A stretch of 64,000 nt of DNA from Sulfurospirillum diekertiae (GCF_002162315.1 NZ_CP021416.1:1438207-1502206), one strand, 5' to 3'; shown: positions 29,311 to 38,992, counted from the stretch's first letter. Made by a program: numbers and translations. The notes: generated by a model not told the origin, from the letters alone.

Positions 29311-30750
29311 ATGGAAATAATGGTTACAAGCATCACTCACCTCTGTTTTATTTTAGGGCTTAGCTACTACTTTATAATAGCAATGCAATGGTACAGTTAT
29401 AGGCTAGAGCGTATTGTATTTCATTACAATCGTTATGATTGGCACGTGTTCTACTTTTTAGTTCCTTTAGTAGGTTACTACCTTCTAAACGGTGTTGTAC
29501 TTTCTCTTTTTGTTGCACTTTTTTTTGATCTCCCTTTTCATATGGCAGAAAAAAATGGACAAAAAACTTGTTTGGACAGCACGAGTAAAGCGATTTTTCT
29601 CTTTTTAGTTTTAGCGACTCTTTTTCAAGATCTTTTGTGTACGGTATTGGTTGCATCATGCTTGAAGTTAGGTGTCATTATTCCTTTAATGGTGGCGCAA
29701 ATAGCAAGTATGTTCTATGAAAAGATGCTTTTTCTTAGCTTTAAAAAAGAGGCTCAGAAAAAATTGATGGCAAACAGTGCGTTAAAAGTAGTTGCCATTA
29801 CAGCGAGTTATGGTAAAACCAGTATTAAAAACTTTTTAGCACAAATTCTTTCCACAAAGTTTAATGTCTATAAAACACCACGTAGTGTCAATACAATAGG
29901 TGGCATTATTAAGGATATTAACAACGATTTGCCTGAACAATGTGATGTTTATATTGTTGAAGCGGGTGCTCGAGCTCGTGGAGATATTGATGAAATTGCG
30001 AGACTTGTCAATCCACATATTGCCGTTGTTGGGTGTATTGGCGAGCAACATATTGAGTATTTTAAAACATTGGAAAATATCCGAAATACAAAGATGGAAC
30101 TCCTTCACTCCTCTAGGCTTGAAAAAGCATTTGTGCATGAAAGTACCAATGTCAAAGGATCAGAATCTATTCTTTCTTTTGGCGCTGAGCTTAGTGATGT
30201 TGAGGCTTCTTTGCAAGGGCTAAGTTTTTCAATGCTCCTAAATGGCGTAAAAGAGAGTTTTACATGTAAACTTTTGGGTGCTTTTAATGCGATTAATATA
30301 GCAGCAGCCATTCACGTTGCACGCACACTGGGTCTTTCTATTGAAGAGATTAGGTCTGCCGTATCGCATTTAGAAGGGGTTGAGCATCGTCTTCAAAAAA
30401 TTGAAGCAGGTGGAAAGCTCATTATTGATGATAGTTTTAATGGTAATTTAGAAGGCATGTTAAGTTCCTATAATCTGGTTGCACAGCATCAAGGGCGTAA
30501 AGTTATTATTACGCCAGGTATTGTTGAAAGTACAGAAGAAGCGAATAGGATACTTGCCAAAAAAATTGATGATGTTTTTGATCTTGTCATGATTACAGGT
30601 AAAATAAACGTTACTATTTTACACGATAACATTCATAAAGCTCAAAAAATTATCATTTCCGATAAATCAAAGCTCCAAGAGACCTTATCAGAACAGACAT
30701 ATGCAGGAGATGTGATACTTTTCTCCAATGATGCACCAACTTTTCTCTAA
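29311..30750 (+). CDS. murF: MurF-type Mur ligase with membrane-spanning N-terminus
   Basis: The 479-residue protein has a hydrophobic N-terminal third (about 1-145) with three to four membrane spans, followed by a Mur ligase central domain: VVAITASYGKTSIKNFLA (ATP loop), TPRSVNTIGGI, VEAGARARGDIDEIA, and the C-terminal ligase domain beginning near LEGVEHRLQKIEAGGKLIIDDSFNGN. It would add D-Ala-D-Ala to UDP-MurNAc-tripeptide. The soluble N-terminal UDP-binding domain of E. coli MurF is replaced by membrane helices, a form I associate with Campylobacterota (Cj0795c). A palindrome copy (30260) reads Thr-Cys-Lys. It is the last gene of the run. Confidence 0.88.
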   Translation: MEIMVTSITHLCFILGLSYYFIIAMQWYSYRLERIVFHYNRYDWHVFYFLVPLVGYYLLNGVVLSLFVALFFDLPFHMAEKNGQKTCLDSTSKAIFLFLVLATLFQDLLCTVLVASCLKLGVIIPLMVAQIASMFYEKMLFLSFKKEAQKKLMANSALKVVAITASYGKTSIKNFLAQILSTKFNVYKTPRSVNTIGGIIKDINNDLPEQCDVYIVEAGARARGDIDEIARLVNPHIAVVGCIGEQHIEYFKTLENIRNTKMELLHSSRLEKAFVHESTNVKGSESILSFGAELSDVEASLQGLSFSMLLNGVKESFTCKLLGAFNAINIAAAIHVARTLGLSIEEIRSAVSHLEGVEHRLQKIEAGGKLIIDDSFNGNLEGMLSSYNLVAQHQGRKVIITPGIVESTEEANRILAKKIDDVFDLVMITGKINVTILHDNIHKAQKIIISDKSKLQETLSEQTYAGDVILFSNDAPTFL

Positions 30751-30821
30751 TAATCGTATCCTTTTTATATTCCTATTATCTGTTGTAAAGTATGATGGGC
30801 AATCAATTTAAAAGGAGTGAG

Positions 30822-32930
30822 ATGAAAAGTAAGAGTTTGTATATCTCATCGCTTGCACCTGCCGCAGGCAGTTTGATTGTAGCGATGGGCATTATGGAAC
30901 TATTAAAAGGGCGTCTTGGTAAGGTTGCTTTTTTTAGACCGGTTATTTTAGATGCGAATGAAGTTGATAAAGACATTGATTTCATGCTGGAATATTATGC
31001 CCTTAAAATGGACTATAACGCTACTTATGGTTACACTGTTCATGAAGTTGAAAGTTTAATTGCTGAAAATAAATACAATGAAGTTTTGGAAAATCTTATT
31101 GATAAATTCAAAATTTTAGAGAGCCAGTATGACTTTGTACTCATTGAAGGACTTAACCAAGCGAATTTTTCACAAACTCTTGATTTTGATATTAATCTTT
31201 CAATCGCTAAAAACTTGAGTAGCCCTTTTATCAGTGTTTTAAAAGGCAAGCAAAAAAGTGTTAAAGAGGTGTTGGATGAAATATCTATTGAGGCAGATGC
31301 CATTAAGGGTGCTGGATGCCAACATTTTGCGACATTTGTCAATCGTTTAGGTGACCAAGAGGTTCAAGAGCTTAAAGAGCTCAATCGCGCTAAACCAATT
31401 CAAAATGTTCCTGTCTATTTTTTACCTGAGGTGCCAGAGCTTGACACTCCGACTGTTGCTGAGATAAAAAATAAGCTAGGTTGTTCCCATATCTATGGTG
31501 AAGAAAAAGATTTACGTAGAGTTGTCAAGCAGAGTAAAATCGCTGCAATGAAACTTGATAATTTCTTAGAATATATTGAAGATGGTGACTTGGTCATAAC
31601 TTCAGGGGATAGATCGGATATTATCGTAGGATGTCTTAGTACCGTATTTTCTAATAATTATCCAAATATCTCCGGCATTTTGTTGACTGCAGGGATGATG
31701 CCTCATAAATCCATTAACAAACTTATTGCTGGGTTTAAAGACCTTTCCATTCCTATTTTAAGTGTCGACAATGGTACTTTTGATACTGCTGTCAATGTCT
31801 CCAATGTTCCAGCGACAATTACACCACAAAGTGTACGCAAAATTGCATTGGCTATGGGACTTTTTTCAGCGAATGTCAATATTGAAGAAATCGAAAAAAG
31901 TATTGATACTGAATCCACCACGAGTTCTATTACTCCAATTATGTTTGAGTATGCTCTTTTTGAACGCGCAAGGAGAAATCGTAAAAAAATTCTTCTTCCT
32001 GAGAGTAATGATGAGCGTATTCTTCGAGCAACGGAGATTTTATTACGTCGTGATGTAGCTGATATTATCCTTCTCGGTGTTGAAGAAGAAGTACGTCGCA
32101 AGAGTGCAACACTTGGACTTGATATAAGCAAAGCGACTATCATTGATCCTTTAACATCACCTCTAATGGAAGAGTTTGTCACTTCTTTTTACGAAATGCG
32201 TAAAGCCAAAGGTTTGAGCTTAGATGTTGCTCGTGATAGTATGATGATGAAAAATTATTTTGGAACAATGATGGTTTACCTAGGTTATGCTGATGGTATG
32301 GTCTCTGGTGCAATTCATACAACTCAAGAGACGATTCGTCCAGCACTTCAGATTATCAAAACCAAACCAGGTATCTCTATTGTTTCAAGTCTTTTCTTTA
32401 TGTGTTTAGATACAAGAGTCTTGGTTTACGGTGATTGTGCGGTTAATCAAGATCCAAATGCAGAAGAGTTGGCTCAAATTGCTATTTCTTCTGCAGACAC
32501 GGCTAAGATATTTGGTATATCACCAAAAATTGCAATGCTTTCATATTCTACAGGTGATTCAGGGAAGGGTGAAGAGGTTGAAAAAGTGCGTTTAGCCACT
32601 AAAATTGTTAAAGAAATACGACCTGATCTTTTGGTAGAAGGACCTATTCAATACGACGCTGCCATTGATCCTATTGTTGCTAAAACAAAATTACCAAATA
32701 GTAAAGTCGCTGGTGAAGCCACCATCTTCATCTTTCCAGATCTTAACACGGGTAACAACACTTATAAAGCGGTTCAAAGAAGTTCAGGTGCTGTTGCCAT
32801 TGGTCCTGTACTCCAGGGACTTCGAAAGCCCGTTAATGATCTTAGCCGAGGTTGTTTAGTTCCAGATATTGTCAATACCGTCGCCATTACAGCTATTCAA
32901 GCACAAACCAATGATGGAGCTAATAAGTGA
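30822..32930 (+). CDS. pta: Phosphate acetyltransferase, long form
   Basis: The 703-residue enzyme converts acetyl-CoA and phosphate to acetyl phosphate. It has three parts: a BioD-like N-terminal domain (about 1-210), a DRTGG domain (about 215-330), and the catalytic PTA_PTB domain (about 375-700; SGAIHTTQETIRPALQII, SSADTAKIFGI, ANTGNNTYKAVQR-like ending). The start ATG 30822 has AAAAGGAGTGAG directly upstream; an ATG 30 bases earlier has none. Its stop overlaps the GTG start of ackA by 4 bases, so the pair is translationally coupled. Confidence 0.95.
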   Translation: MKSKSLYISSLAPAAGSLIVAMGIMELLKGRLGKVAFFRPVILDANEVDKDIDFMLEYYALKMDYNATYGYTVHEVESLIAENKYNEVLENLIDKFKILESQYDFVLIEGLNQANFSQTLDFDINLSIAKNLSSPFISVLKGKQKSVKEVLDEISIEADAIKGAGCQHFATFVNRLGDQEVQELKELNRAKPIQNVPVYFLPEVPELDTPTVAEIKNKLGCSHIYGEEKDLRRVVKQSKIAAMKLDNFLEYIEDGDLVITSGDRSDIIVGCLSTVFSNNYPNISGILLTAGMMPHKSINKLIAGFKDLSIPILSVDNGTFDTAVNVSNVPATITPQSVRKIALAMGLFSANVNIEEIEKSIDTESTTSSITPIMFEYALFERARRNRKKILLPESNDERILRATEILLRRDVADIILLGVEEEVRRKSATLGLDISKATIIDPLTSPLMEEFVTSFYEMRKAKGLSLDVARDSMMMKNYFGTMMVYLGYADGMVSGAIHTTQETIRPALQIIKTKPGISIVSSLFFMCLDTRVLVYGDCAVNQDPNAEELAQIAISSADTAKIFGISPKIAMLSYSTGDSGKGEEVEKVRLATKIVKEIRPDLLVEGPIQYDAAIDPIVAKTKLPNSKVAGEATIFIFPDLNTGNNTYKAVQRSSGAVAIGPVLQGLRKPVNDLSRGCLVPDIVNTVAITAIQAQTNDGANK

Positions 32931-34138
32931 AAATTTTAGTCTTAAATGCGGGTAGTTCTTCTGTCAAATATCAACTTTTCAATATGGCCAATAATGAGGT
33001 TTTGGCCAGTGGAGTGATTGAGCAAATTGGCGAAAAAGAGTCAATGGCTAAAATAAAATATAAAAAGCCAGCGGGTGATGAGCAAAAAAGAGAAGAAAAA
33101 TGCTCTATCCACGATCATGATGCAGCCTTAACATGGATGAGTGAGGCATTGATTCAATCAGGTGTTATTCACAACCTTAATGATCTTGATGCGATTGGTC
33201 ATCGTGTTGTACAAGGGGGCTCTTCGTTTCAGGAACCAGCAATGGTTGATGACTATGTTATGTCAGAGATTGAGCGTTTAATTCCTCTTGGACCATTGCA
33301 CAATCCAGGTCATCTTGCTGGTATGAAAGTTTCGGTACATCAAAGCCCTAATGTTCCCCAAGTGGCTGTTTTTGATACCGCATTTCATTCGACATTACCT
33401 AACTATGCTTACATGTATGCTATTCCTTACAAATACTATGAGGAATTACGCATCAGACGTTATGGCTTCCATGGAACTTCGCACTATTATGTTACTAAAG
33501 TAGCAGCAAAATATTTAAAGCAAGACATCAATACACTTAATGCCATTACGCTTCATTTAGGCAATGGAGCAAGTGTTACAGCGATTGAAAATGGTCAAAG
33601 TATTGATACATCGATGGGCTTAACACCACTGGAAGGGCTCATTATGGGAACACGAAGTGGTGACCTTGATCCAGCTATTCTCTTCTATTTAGCACGTAAG
33701 CGTGGACTTACTCTTGATGAACTGGATAAAATGCTCAATAAAGAGAGTGGATTAAAAGGAATATGCGGAAGTAATGATATGCGTGAAATTACACGTATGG
33801 CAGAGGAGGGTGATGAAAGAGCACAGCTTGCTTACGACATGTTCAATTATCGCCTTAAAAAATATATTGGTTCCTATTCTGCTGTTCTTGGTCGGGTAGA
33901 TTGTATTGTTTTTACAGGAGGTATTGGCGAAAATGCAAATGATGTTCGCCTCAAGTCTTGTGAAAAATTGGAGAATTTTGGCATCAAAATAGACCCAATC
34001 CTCAATAGCGTTCGATCAAGTGAAATTAGAACGATTAGTGCAGACGATAGCAAAGTAAAAGTTTTGGTTATTCCAACCAATGAAGAGCTTGAAATTGCAA
34101 TAGAAACTTTGGAAATGATCCAAAAGCATCACTCGTAA
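32927..34138 (+). CDS. ackA: Acetate kinase
   Basis: The 403-residue cytoplasmic enzyme transfers phosphate between acetyl phosphate and ADP, giving ATP and acetate, or runs in reverse to activate acetate. NAGSSSVKYQLF (7-18), YGFHGTSH (about 182-189), IMGTRSGDLDP (about 240-250) and VFTGGIGENA (about 328-337) are the ASKHA-fold motifs. The start is GTG 32927 inside the pta stop. No promoter is visible between pta and ackA, so they form one operon, ended by the paired palindromes at 34147-34177. Confidence 0.96.
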   Translation: MKILVLNAGSSSVKYQLFNMANNEVLASGVIEQIGEKESMAKIKYKKPAGDEQKREEKCSIHDHDAALTWMSEALIQSGVIHNLNDLDAIGHRVVQGGSSFQEPAMVDDYVMSEIERLIPLGPLHNPGHLAGMKVSVHQSPNVPQVAVFDTAFHSTLPNYAYMYAIPYKYYEELRIRRYGFHGTSHYYVTKVAAKYLKQDINTLNAITLHLGNGASVTAIENGQSIDTSMGLTPLEGLIMGTRSGDLDPAILFYLARKRGLTLDELDKMLNKESGLKGICGSNDMREITRMAEEGDERAQLAYDMFNYRLKKYIGSYSAVLGRVDCIVFTGGIGENANDVRLKSCEKLENFGIKIDPILNSVRSSEIRTISADDSKVKVLVIPTNEELEIAIETLEMIQKHHS

Positions 34139-34146
34139 AATATGTG

Positions 34147-34177
34147 TTTACATGTAAAGAAAATCTTTACATGTAAA
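34147..34177. terminator. Two palindrome copies forming a hairpin between convergent genes
   Basis: Copies at 34148-34157 and 34167-34176 lie 9 bases apart, so that GTTTACATGTAAAG pairs perfectly over 14 bp with CTTTACATGTAAAC around a 5-base loop. It sits between the ends of ackA and the minus-strand yqeY gene. It could end transcription from both sides, although the T-tract after it is poor. Confidence 0.55.
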
Positions 34178-34186
34178 CCTTCTTGT

Positions 34187-34633
34187 TTAGCTCAAAAGTT
34201 CTTTCGCAATCGTATTAATACGTTTACCATCAGCTACACCTTCACATTCAGCAAGAACTCCAGCCATGATCTTACCAATTTCTTTTAAACTCGTTGCTCC
34301 AGTTGCAAGAATGTGTTTTTGAATGATGACTTTAAGGCTTTCATCGCTAAGTTGCTGCGGTAAATAACTTTTTAAAATGGTTGCTTCTGCCAACTCTTTT
34401 TCATAAAGATCTTCTCTTCCTGCATCTTTAAAAGCAGATAAGGCGTCTTCGCGTTGCTTGAGTGATTTTTGGATAATTTTTACAATATCAGAATCACTAA
34501 GTTCTTTACGTTCATCGACTTCAATTTGTTTAAGTGCACTCATTAAAAAACGGATAACATCACGTTTAAAAGTATCTTTGGTTTTCATCGCATCTTTTAG
34601 ATCATCTTGAAGTTTTGACTTTAGTTCTGACAT
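34187..34633 (-). CDS. GatB/YqeY domain protein
   Basis: The 148-residue helical protein matches the YqeY family, which is homologous to the C-terminal tRNA-interacting part of GatB. It starts MSELKSKLQDDLKDAMKTKD and contains RFLMSALKQIEVDERKEL, SYLPQQLSDE and the ending GKIMAGVLAECEGVADGKRINTIAKELL. Its function is not settled; a role with amidotransferases or tRNA is suspected. It is a single gene on the minus strand, divergent from flgH. Confidence 0.92.
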   Translation of the reverse strand: MSELKSKLQDDLKDAMKTKDTFKRDVIRFLMSALKQIEVDERKELSDSDIVKIIQKSLKQREDALSAFKDAGREDLYEKELAEATILKSYLPQQLSDESLKVIIQKHILATGATSLKEIGKIMAGVLAECEGVADGKRINTIAKELLS

Positions 34634-34680
34634 CTTTTTTCCTTAGAACATAATTTACTTTAGAGGTGAGTATTTTATAG

Positions 34681-34686
34681 TATAAT
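34681..34686 (+). promoter_or_regulatory. Putative -10 box for flgH
   Basis: TATAAT lies 29 bases before the flgH ATG. No sigma-54 (GG-N10-GC) element is visible in the 80-base gap, although L-ring genes of Campylobacterota are often sigma-54 dependent and rpoN lies in this window. Confidence 0.45.
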
Positions 34687-34714
34687 AGTAAAAAATAGAA
34701 TAAAACGGAGTCGT

Positions 34715-35422
34715 ATGAAAGTTTTTACATGTAGCTTTATAGCCGCTCTTTTTTTGGCAGGCTGCTCAGTACATCCAGCCGATCCAAAAATTAGCATGAA
34801 AGCACCTGTATACGTTGATGAGACGCCTTCCAAAGTGAATGAATCAATGCCTTCTAATGCAGGTAGCCTTTTTGGACAAGGTGATAACCCTTTATTTGCC
34901 GATCTTAAAGCAATGCATGTTAATGACGTTGTAACTGTTACCATTACTGAAAAAACAGCACAAACATCTACGGGTAAAAAAGCTTTAACAAAACAAAGTA
35001 GTGATTCTCTTGGTGCTGGTATTACCACTGCTGCAGGTGGTGGTGTTTTAGGTACAGTATCAAAAAATTTAAATGATGTTGGTAATATTGGTTTTACGAC
35101 GGGATCCAATAATTCTTTTACAGGCAACGGAAGCAATACTCGTAATGAAACCTTTAGTACGACTATTTCAGCTCGTGTCATCAAGATTTTAAATAATGGA
35201 CATTACTTTATTGAGGGTAGTCGTGAATTATTGATTAATGGTGAAAAGCAAATTATTCAAGTGAGTGGCGTTATTCGACCTTATGACATTGATAAAAATA
35301 ACAACATTGATTCAAAATACATTGCGGATGCAAAAATTCTTTACAAAACAGAAGGTGATATAGATCAAACTACGACTAAGCCATGGGGTGCCAAATTCAT
35401 GGAAACCATTTGGCCATTTTAA
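34715..35422 (+). CDS. flgH: Flagellar L-ring lipoprotein
   Basis: The 235-residue protein forms the ring that lets the flagellar rod pass the outer membrane. A lipoprotein signal peptide ends at the lipobox LAGC with C17. The family motifs follow: GSLFGQGDNPLFADLKAMHVNDVVTV, a Gly/Ser/Asn-rich central part, then ISARVIKILNNGHYFIEGSRELLINGEKQIIQVSGVIRPYDI, the best-conserved part of FlgH. A near-palindrome (34725) lies in the signal-peptide codons. It is followed by a small gene with its own ribosome-binding site; no flagellar P-ring gene is next to it. Confidence 0.95.
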   Translation: MKVFTCSFIAALFLAGCSVHPADPKISMKAPVYVDETPSKVNESMPSNAGSLFGQGDNPLFADLKAMHVNDVVTVTITEKTAQTSTGKKALTKQSSDSLGAGITTAAGGGVLGTVSKNLNDVGNIGFTTGSNNSFTGNGSNTRNETFSTTISARVIKILNNGHYFIEGSRELLINGEKQIIQVSGVIRPYDIDKNNNIDSKYIADAKILYKTEGDIDQTTTKPWGAKFMETIWPF

Positions 35423-35446
35423 TGTAACTATACTAAAGGATATTTT

Positions 35447-35890
35447 TTGGAAAACAGTAACCCACCTAAGTTTATTGAAAGAGACAAAATTTTTAAGGCA
35501 AAAGATATTATTGTTGCACTTAAATATTTTGGTGTCAGTTTTGATAAACTTAAAACAAATACACCCAATCGTGCTCGTGCTATTGTTTTAGGCTATAAAG
35601 CATGGCGATTAGGATTGAATGAAACACAATTACGCTCTGTCATTGAACGCAAAATTGATGATAAAGAAATTATTGAGATTCTTGAATATAAAGAGAAAAA
35701 AAGTATTCGAAGTTGGAGTATTTTTACAAAAATTAAAGAAGATGACTATAAAATTAAAGTTGAACGTTTATGGTGTAAAAAGCTAGGGGCACTTTGCTTA
35801 ATTGCAAAAATAGGGCAAAAAGAACTTATTACGCTCGCATGTGAAACATTCAAAGATCAATTAGATTGCACAATTCCTAAAGAGTTTTAG
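35447..35890 (+). CDS. Unknown protein downstream of flgH
   Basis: I do not recognise this 147-residue, Lys/Ile-rich soluble protein. It begins at TTG 35447 (MENSNPPKFIERDKIFKAKD), preceded at proper distance by AAAGGA. Predicted features are a helix-turn-helix-like middle (RARAIVLGYKAWRLGLNETQLRSVIERK) and a positive C-terminal half with a Cys pair (about 107, 114). It is probably transcribed with flgH (24-base gap), so a flagellum-related role is possible but unproven. Confidence 0.65.
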   Translation: MENSNPPKFIERDKIFKAKDIIVALKYFGVSFDKLKTNTPNRARAIVLGYKAWRLGLNETQLRSVIERKIDDKEIIEILEYKEKKSIRSWSIFTKIKEDDYKIKVERLWCKKLGALCLIAKIGQKELITLACETFKDQLDCTIPKEF

Positions 35891-35896
35891 ACCCAA

Positions 35897-35930
35897 TTTG
35901 CCTTACATGTAAAACCATATAAGGCAAAAT
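35897..35930. terminator. Bidirectional terminator with palindrome in its loop
   Basis: TTTGCCTTA at 35897-35905 pairs with TAAGGCAAA at 35920-35928, followed by a T-rich stretch. It lies between two converging genes. The left stem arm runs into a palindrome copy (35903-35912). Confidence 0.65.
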
Positions 35931-35938
35931 TCTCTCTT

Positions 35939-37180
35939 TTATGATTTAACAGCTTTTGCCATGTCCCACATAGGCATGAAAATACCTAAGGCCATCAAAA
36001 GTACCATAGCTGCAATAAAGCCCAAAAGAATAGGCTCAATATAACTTGCGATATTGTCGATAATTTGGCTAAAACGTGATTTGAAATAAAGGGTGACTTT
36101 TTCCAGCATTTTATCCAGAGTACCACTTTGTTCACCTGCTTGAATCATTTGAATAAGCATACCTTCAAAAAGTCCTGTATCACGAAATGATTCTGTTAAG
36201 GAAATACCTCTTTGTACTGAGATCTTAACACTGGAAAGTTTCTTTTTAAGATGGGTGTTTTCTAACGTTAATAAAGCTGTATCGAGCGCATCCGCAATAG
36301 GAATACCTGCACGAATAAGTTCCGTAAAAACAAGGCAAAAACGGCTCAGTGTTGCATAAAAAATAATATTTCCAATTAAATAGACCTTAAGAATATAGAT
36401 ATCAAATTTTTTCTTAAAGTCTTCATTATTTTTGAGTAAATACTGAAATAGTAGAATAGTGCCAATAATGCCAGATAGAAGGTAGAGACCATAATGATTA
36501 ATAAGGTTTTCCATAAAAAGAAGGATTTTGGTTGGTAGGGGCAATTCCGCTTTAAGTTGAGCAAAAATTTCTTTAAATTTTGGGACAACATAGATCATAA
36601 GTATTGAAAAAGCAACAGCAATTGCAATAACAACCGTAATAGGGTATCGCATCGCTTTTTTAAATTTTTGTCTATTTTCTTCAATTTCTTCAAGAATTTC
36701 TGAGAGTTTTTCTAAAGATTCTGCCATATTTCCTGTACTCTCACCTAACTCAACCATAGCAAGGGTCACGTCACCTACTTCATTGCGATATGTCATCAAT
36801 GATTGCGTAAGGCTAAGTCCAGAGTTTAGATCATCATTAACGCTGTTAAATATTTCTTTCAGTGTCTTGTCTACGGTAGCATTTGCAACTTCTTTAACAC
36901 TATCATGAATAGAGATACCAGCATTGGTCATAACACTGAGCTGTCTCATTGCAGCAATAAGGTTTGGCATTTTTATTTTTTTGCGAAAGAGAGCATTCAT
37001 GATTTGGTCTTTTAATTCGCCTAACTGATCTTCAAGGGGGGCTGAAGTTTCTTTAATATTTAAAATTACGCCTGGTATTTTCAATTTTGCTATTGATATT
37101 GCATCATTACGTGTGGGCGATTTGACAACAGTTTTAGTCTTTTGCCCTTTGAATAGGTAGTTTACTTCAAAATATTTCAT
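35939..37180 (-). CDS. GspF/PilC/MshG-type inner-membrane platform protein (CtsF-like)
   Basis: The 413-residue protein has two homologous T2SSF domains (about 70-195 and 275-400) and three membrane helices (about 170-190, 220-240, 380-402). It recruits the assembly ATPase and moves pseudopilins in type II secretion, type IV pilus or transformation systems. The first 60 residues carry the extra N-terminal region seen in MshG/PilC proteins. It overlaps the ATPase gene by 4 bases. Position after an E-type ATPase matches V. cholerae mshG and C. jejuni ctsF (Cj1470c). No frameshift is seen. Confidence 0.9.
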   Translation of the reverse strand: MKYFEVNYLFKGQKTKTVVKSPTRNDAISIAKLKIPGVILNIKETSAPLEDQLGELKDQIMNALFRKKIKMPNLIAAMRQLSVMTNAGISIHDSVKEVANATVDKTLKEIFNSVNDDLNSGLSLTQSLMTYRNEVGDVTLAMVELGESTGNMAESLEKLSEILEEIEENRQKFKKAMRYPITVVIAIAVAFSILMIYVVPKFKEIFAQLKAELPLPTKILLFMENLINHYGLYLLSGIIGTILLFQYLLKNNEDFKKKFDIYILKVYLIGNIIFYATLSRFCLVFTELIRAGIPIADALDTALLTLENTHLKKKLSSVKISVQRGISLTESFRDTGLFEGMLIQMIQAGEQSGTLDKMLEKVTLYFKSRFSQIIDNIASYIEPILLGFIAAMVLLMALGIFMPMWDMAKAVKS

Positions 37181-38928
37181 TCTTTTGCCACCCTTATGAT
37201 TTCATCTAGCGTTGTAATGCCATGTGCGGCTCGGGTAATACCATCTTGGAACATATCGACAAAGCCTTCTTTGATTGCCTGCTCTTTAATATCACTTTTA
37301 CTGCCACCTTGTGCAATCATACTTGAAATTTTTTCACTTATAGGAAGAATTTCAGAGATCATTTCACGCCCTAAATAGCCTGTTTGTGAACATTTTTCAC
37401 AACCATTATTTTTATAAAATTGAAAATTTTCAGGAAGCATATCTTTAATTTCATCATGAGCAGTTTTTGGTAGTGTATATTTAGTTTTGCAATAAGGGCA
37501 CAATTTACGTACTAGCCTTTGTGCTTCAATTGCAATTAATGATCCACTAATTAAATACGGTTCAATTCCCATATCTACAACTCTTGTAACGGCACTGATT
37601 GAATCATTTGTATGAAGTGTTGAAAAAACCAAGTGACCTGTAAGTGCTGCTTGCACTGCAATACGAAGGGTTTCAGTGTCACGAATCTCACCAATCATAA
37701 TAATATCTGGATCTTGTCTTAAGATAGAACGTAATGCCGTTGCAAACGTTAAATTAGCCTTTTCATTAACTTGCACTTGTTGCGTTAAATTGAGTTGGTA
37801 CTCCACTGGGTCTTCGACGGTAATAATTTTACTTTGCACACTTTTAATAGCATTTAAAGCCGCATAAAGCGTTGTGGTTTTACCACTTCCTGTTGGCCCT
37901 GTAACTAAGATAATACCATAGGGAGACTTCATAGCTTGTGCAAACTTAATGTAGTTATTAGGATGCATACCAAGATCTTCAATTTTAATCATCACTTTAG
38001 ATTTATCTAAAATACGAATTACAATGGATTCTCCATTAATTGTAGGCAGCGCAGAGATCCTGAAATCATACTCACGGCCTAGAATCGTAGCTGAAAAACG
38101 ACCATCTTGAGGCTTTCTTTTTTCAGCAATATCCATATTGGAAAGCAACTTCATCCGTGAGCCCAGAGGAGGGTATATATCTTTATCAAAAATGAATGTT
38201 TCTGTGAGCATTCCATCAATACGGCTACGAACAATGCAATTGTTCTCTGTTGGTTCAATGTGAATATCACTAGCACGTGCCAAAATAGATGTTTTAAGGA
38301 TAATTTCTATGAGTTTTAAAATCCCAGAAGATTCTTGTGGATTTTCAGCAGCACTGGAAGTAATCTCTTTGCGAATTTCGCCAATGAGTCCTTTGATACT
38401 TTCACCTAACTCCATTTTAATCAGGTATTTATCAATTTGTGTAGGCTCTGCAATGATAACTTTGAGTAGTTTTCGTGGAAAAATTCTTTGAACGCCTTCT
38501 TGAGCATTGATGTCCAATGGATCTTTTAATGCAACAAAAATATTAATTTCATCTTCTCTAATAGGGAGTGCTTTAAATTTCTTGAGTTGAGCAAAAGGAA
38601 GTTTTGAGGCAAGACGATAATCAATGTCTATTGAATCAAGATCAAGGTACTCATAATTAAGATTTTTAGCCAAAGATTGTAAAAACTTTTCACTGTCAAT
38701 TGCAAAATTAGCGTTAACATCTTCTAAATTTAGATACCCTTTTTTAAAAAATTCAATGACTAAAATAAGAAGATCTTCTTTTGTAAAAAAATTATTTTCT
38801 AAAAGAATTTCACCTAATACTTTATGATTATTCTGTTGTGTTTCTTCTCTTATTTTAGCAGCACTATGTTCATCAATTATACGGTTGTGAATAAGATATG
38901 TTAAAAGTGTTGTTGTAATATCATTCAT
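37177..38928 (-). CDS. GspE/PilB/MshE-type assembly ATPase (CtsE-like)
   Basis: The 583-residue hexameric ATPase drives pseudopilus assembly. An N-terminal MshEN/T2SSE_N domain (about 1-165) is followed by the ATPase core: GPTGSGKTTTLYA (Walker A, about 345), DPVEYQ (Asp box), LRSILRQDPDIIMIGEIRD (Walker B), STLHTND (His box). A zinc-binding loop with CPYC and CEKC (about 475-520) is of GspE/PilB type rather than retraction-ATPase PilT. No PilT-like second ATPase lies in the cluster. It corresponds to mshE of Vibrio and ctsE of C. jejuni. Confidence 0.92.
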   Translation of the reverse strand: MNDITTTLLTYLIHNRIIDEHSAAKIREETQQNNHKVLGEILLENNFFTKEDLLILVIEFFKKGYLNLEDVNANFAIDSEKFLQSLAKNLNYEYLDLDSIDIDYRLASKLPFAQLKKFKALPIREDEINIFVALKDPLDINAQEGVQRIFPRKLLKVIIAEPTQIDKYLIKMELGESIKGLIGEIRKEITSSAAENPQESSGILKLIEIILKTSILARASDIHIEPTENNCIVRSRIDGMLTETFIFDKDIYPPLGSRMKLLSNMDIAEKRKPQDGRFSATILGREYDFRISALPTINGESIVIRILDKSKVMIKIEDLGMHPNNYIKFAQAMKSPYGIILVTGPTGSGKTTTLYAALNAIKSVQSKIITVEDPVEYQLNLTQQVQVNEKANLTFATALRSILRQDPDIIMIGEIRDTETLRIAVQAALTGHLVFSTLHTNDSISAVTRVVDMGIEPYLISGSLIAIEAQRLVRKLCPYCKTKYTLPKTAHDEIKDMLPENFQFYKNNGCEKCSQTGYLGREMISEILPISEKISSMIAQGGSKSDIKEQAIKEGFVDMFQDGITRAAHGITTLDEIIRVAKE

Positions 38929-38992
38929 TTTTTACCACTATTTATAAATTTTTTCTATTGTACCATTTATTAAAAAAAGAAAACAAATTCAT

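Noticed and set aside
34640-34714. Sigma-54 promoter before flgH
   Set aside because: No GG-N10-GC element is visible in the gap; a TATAAT box is present instead.
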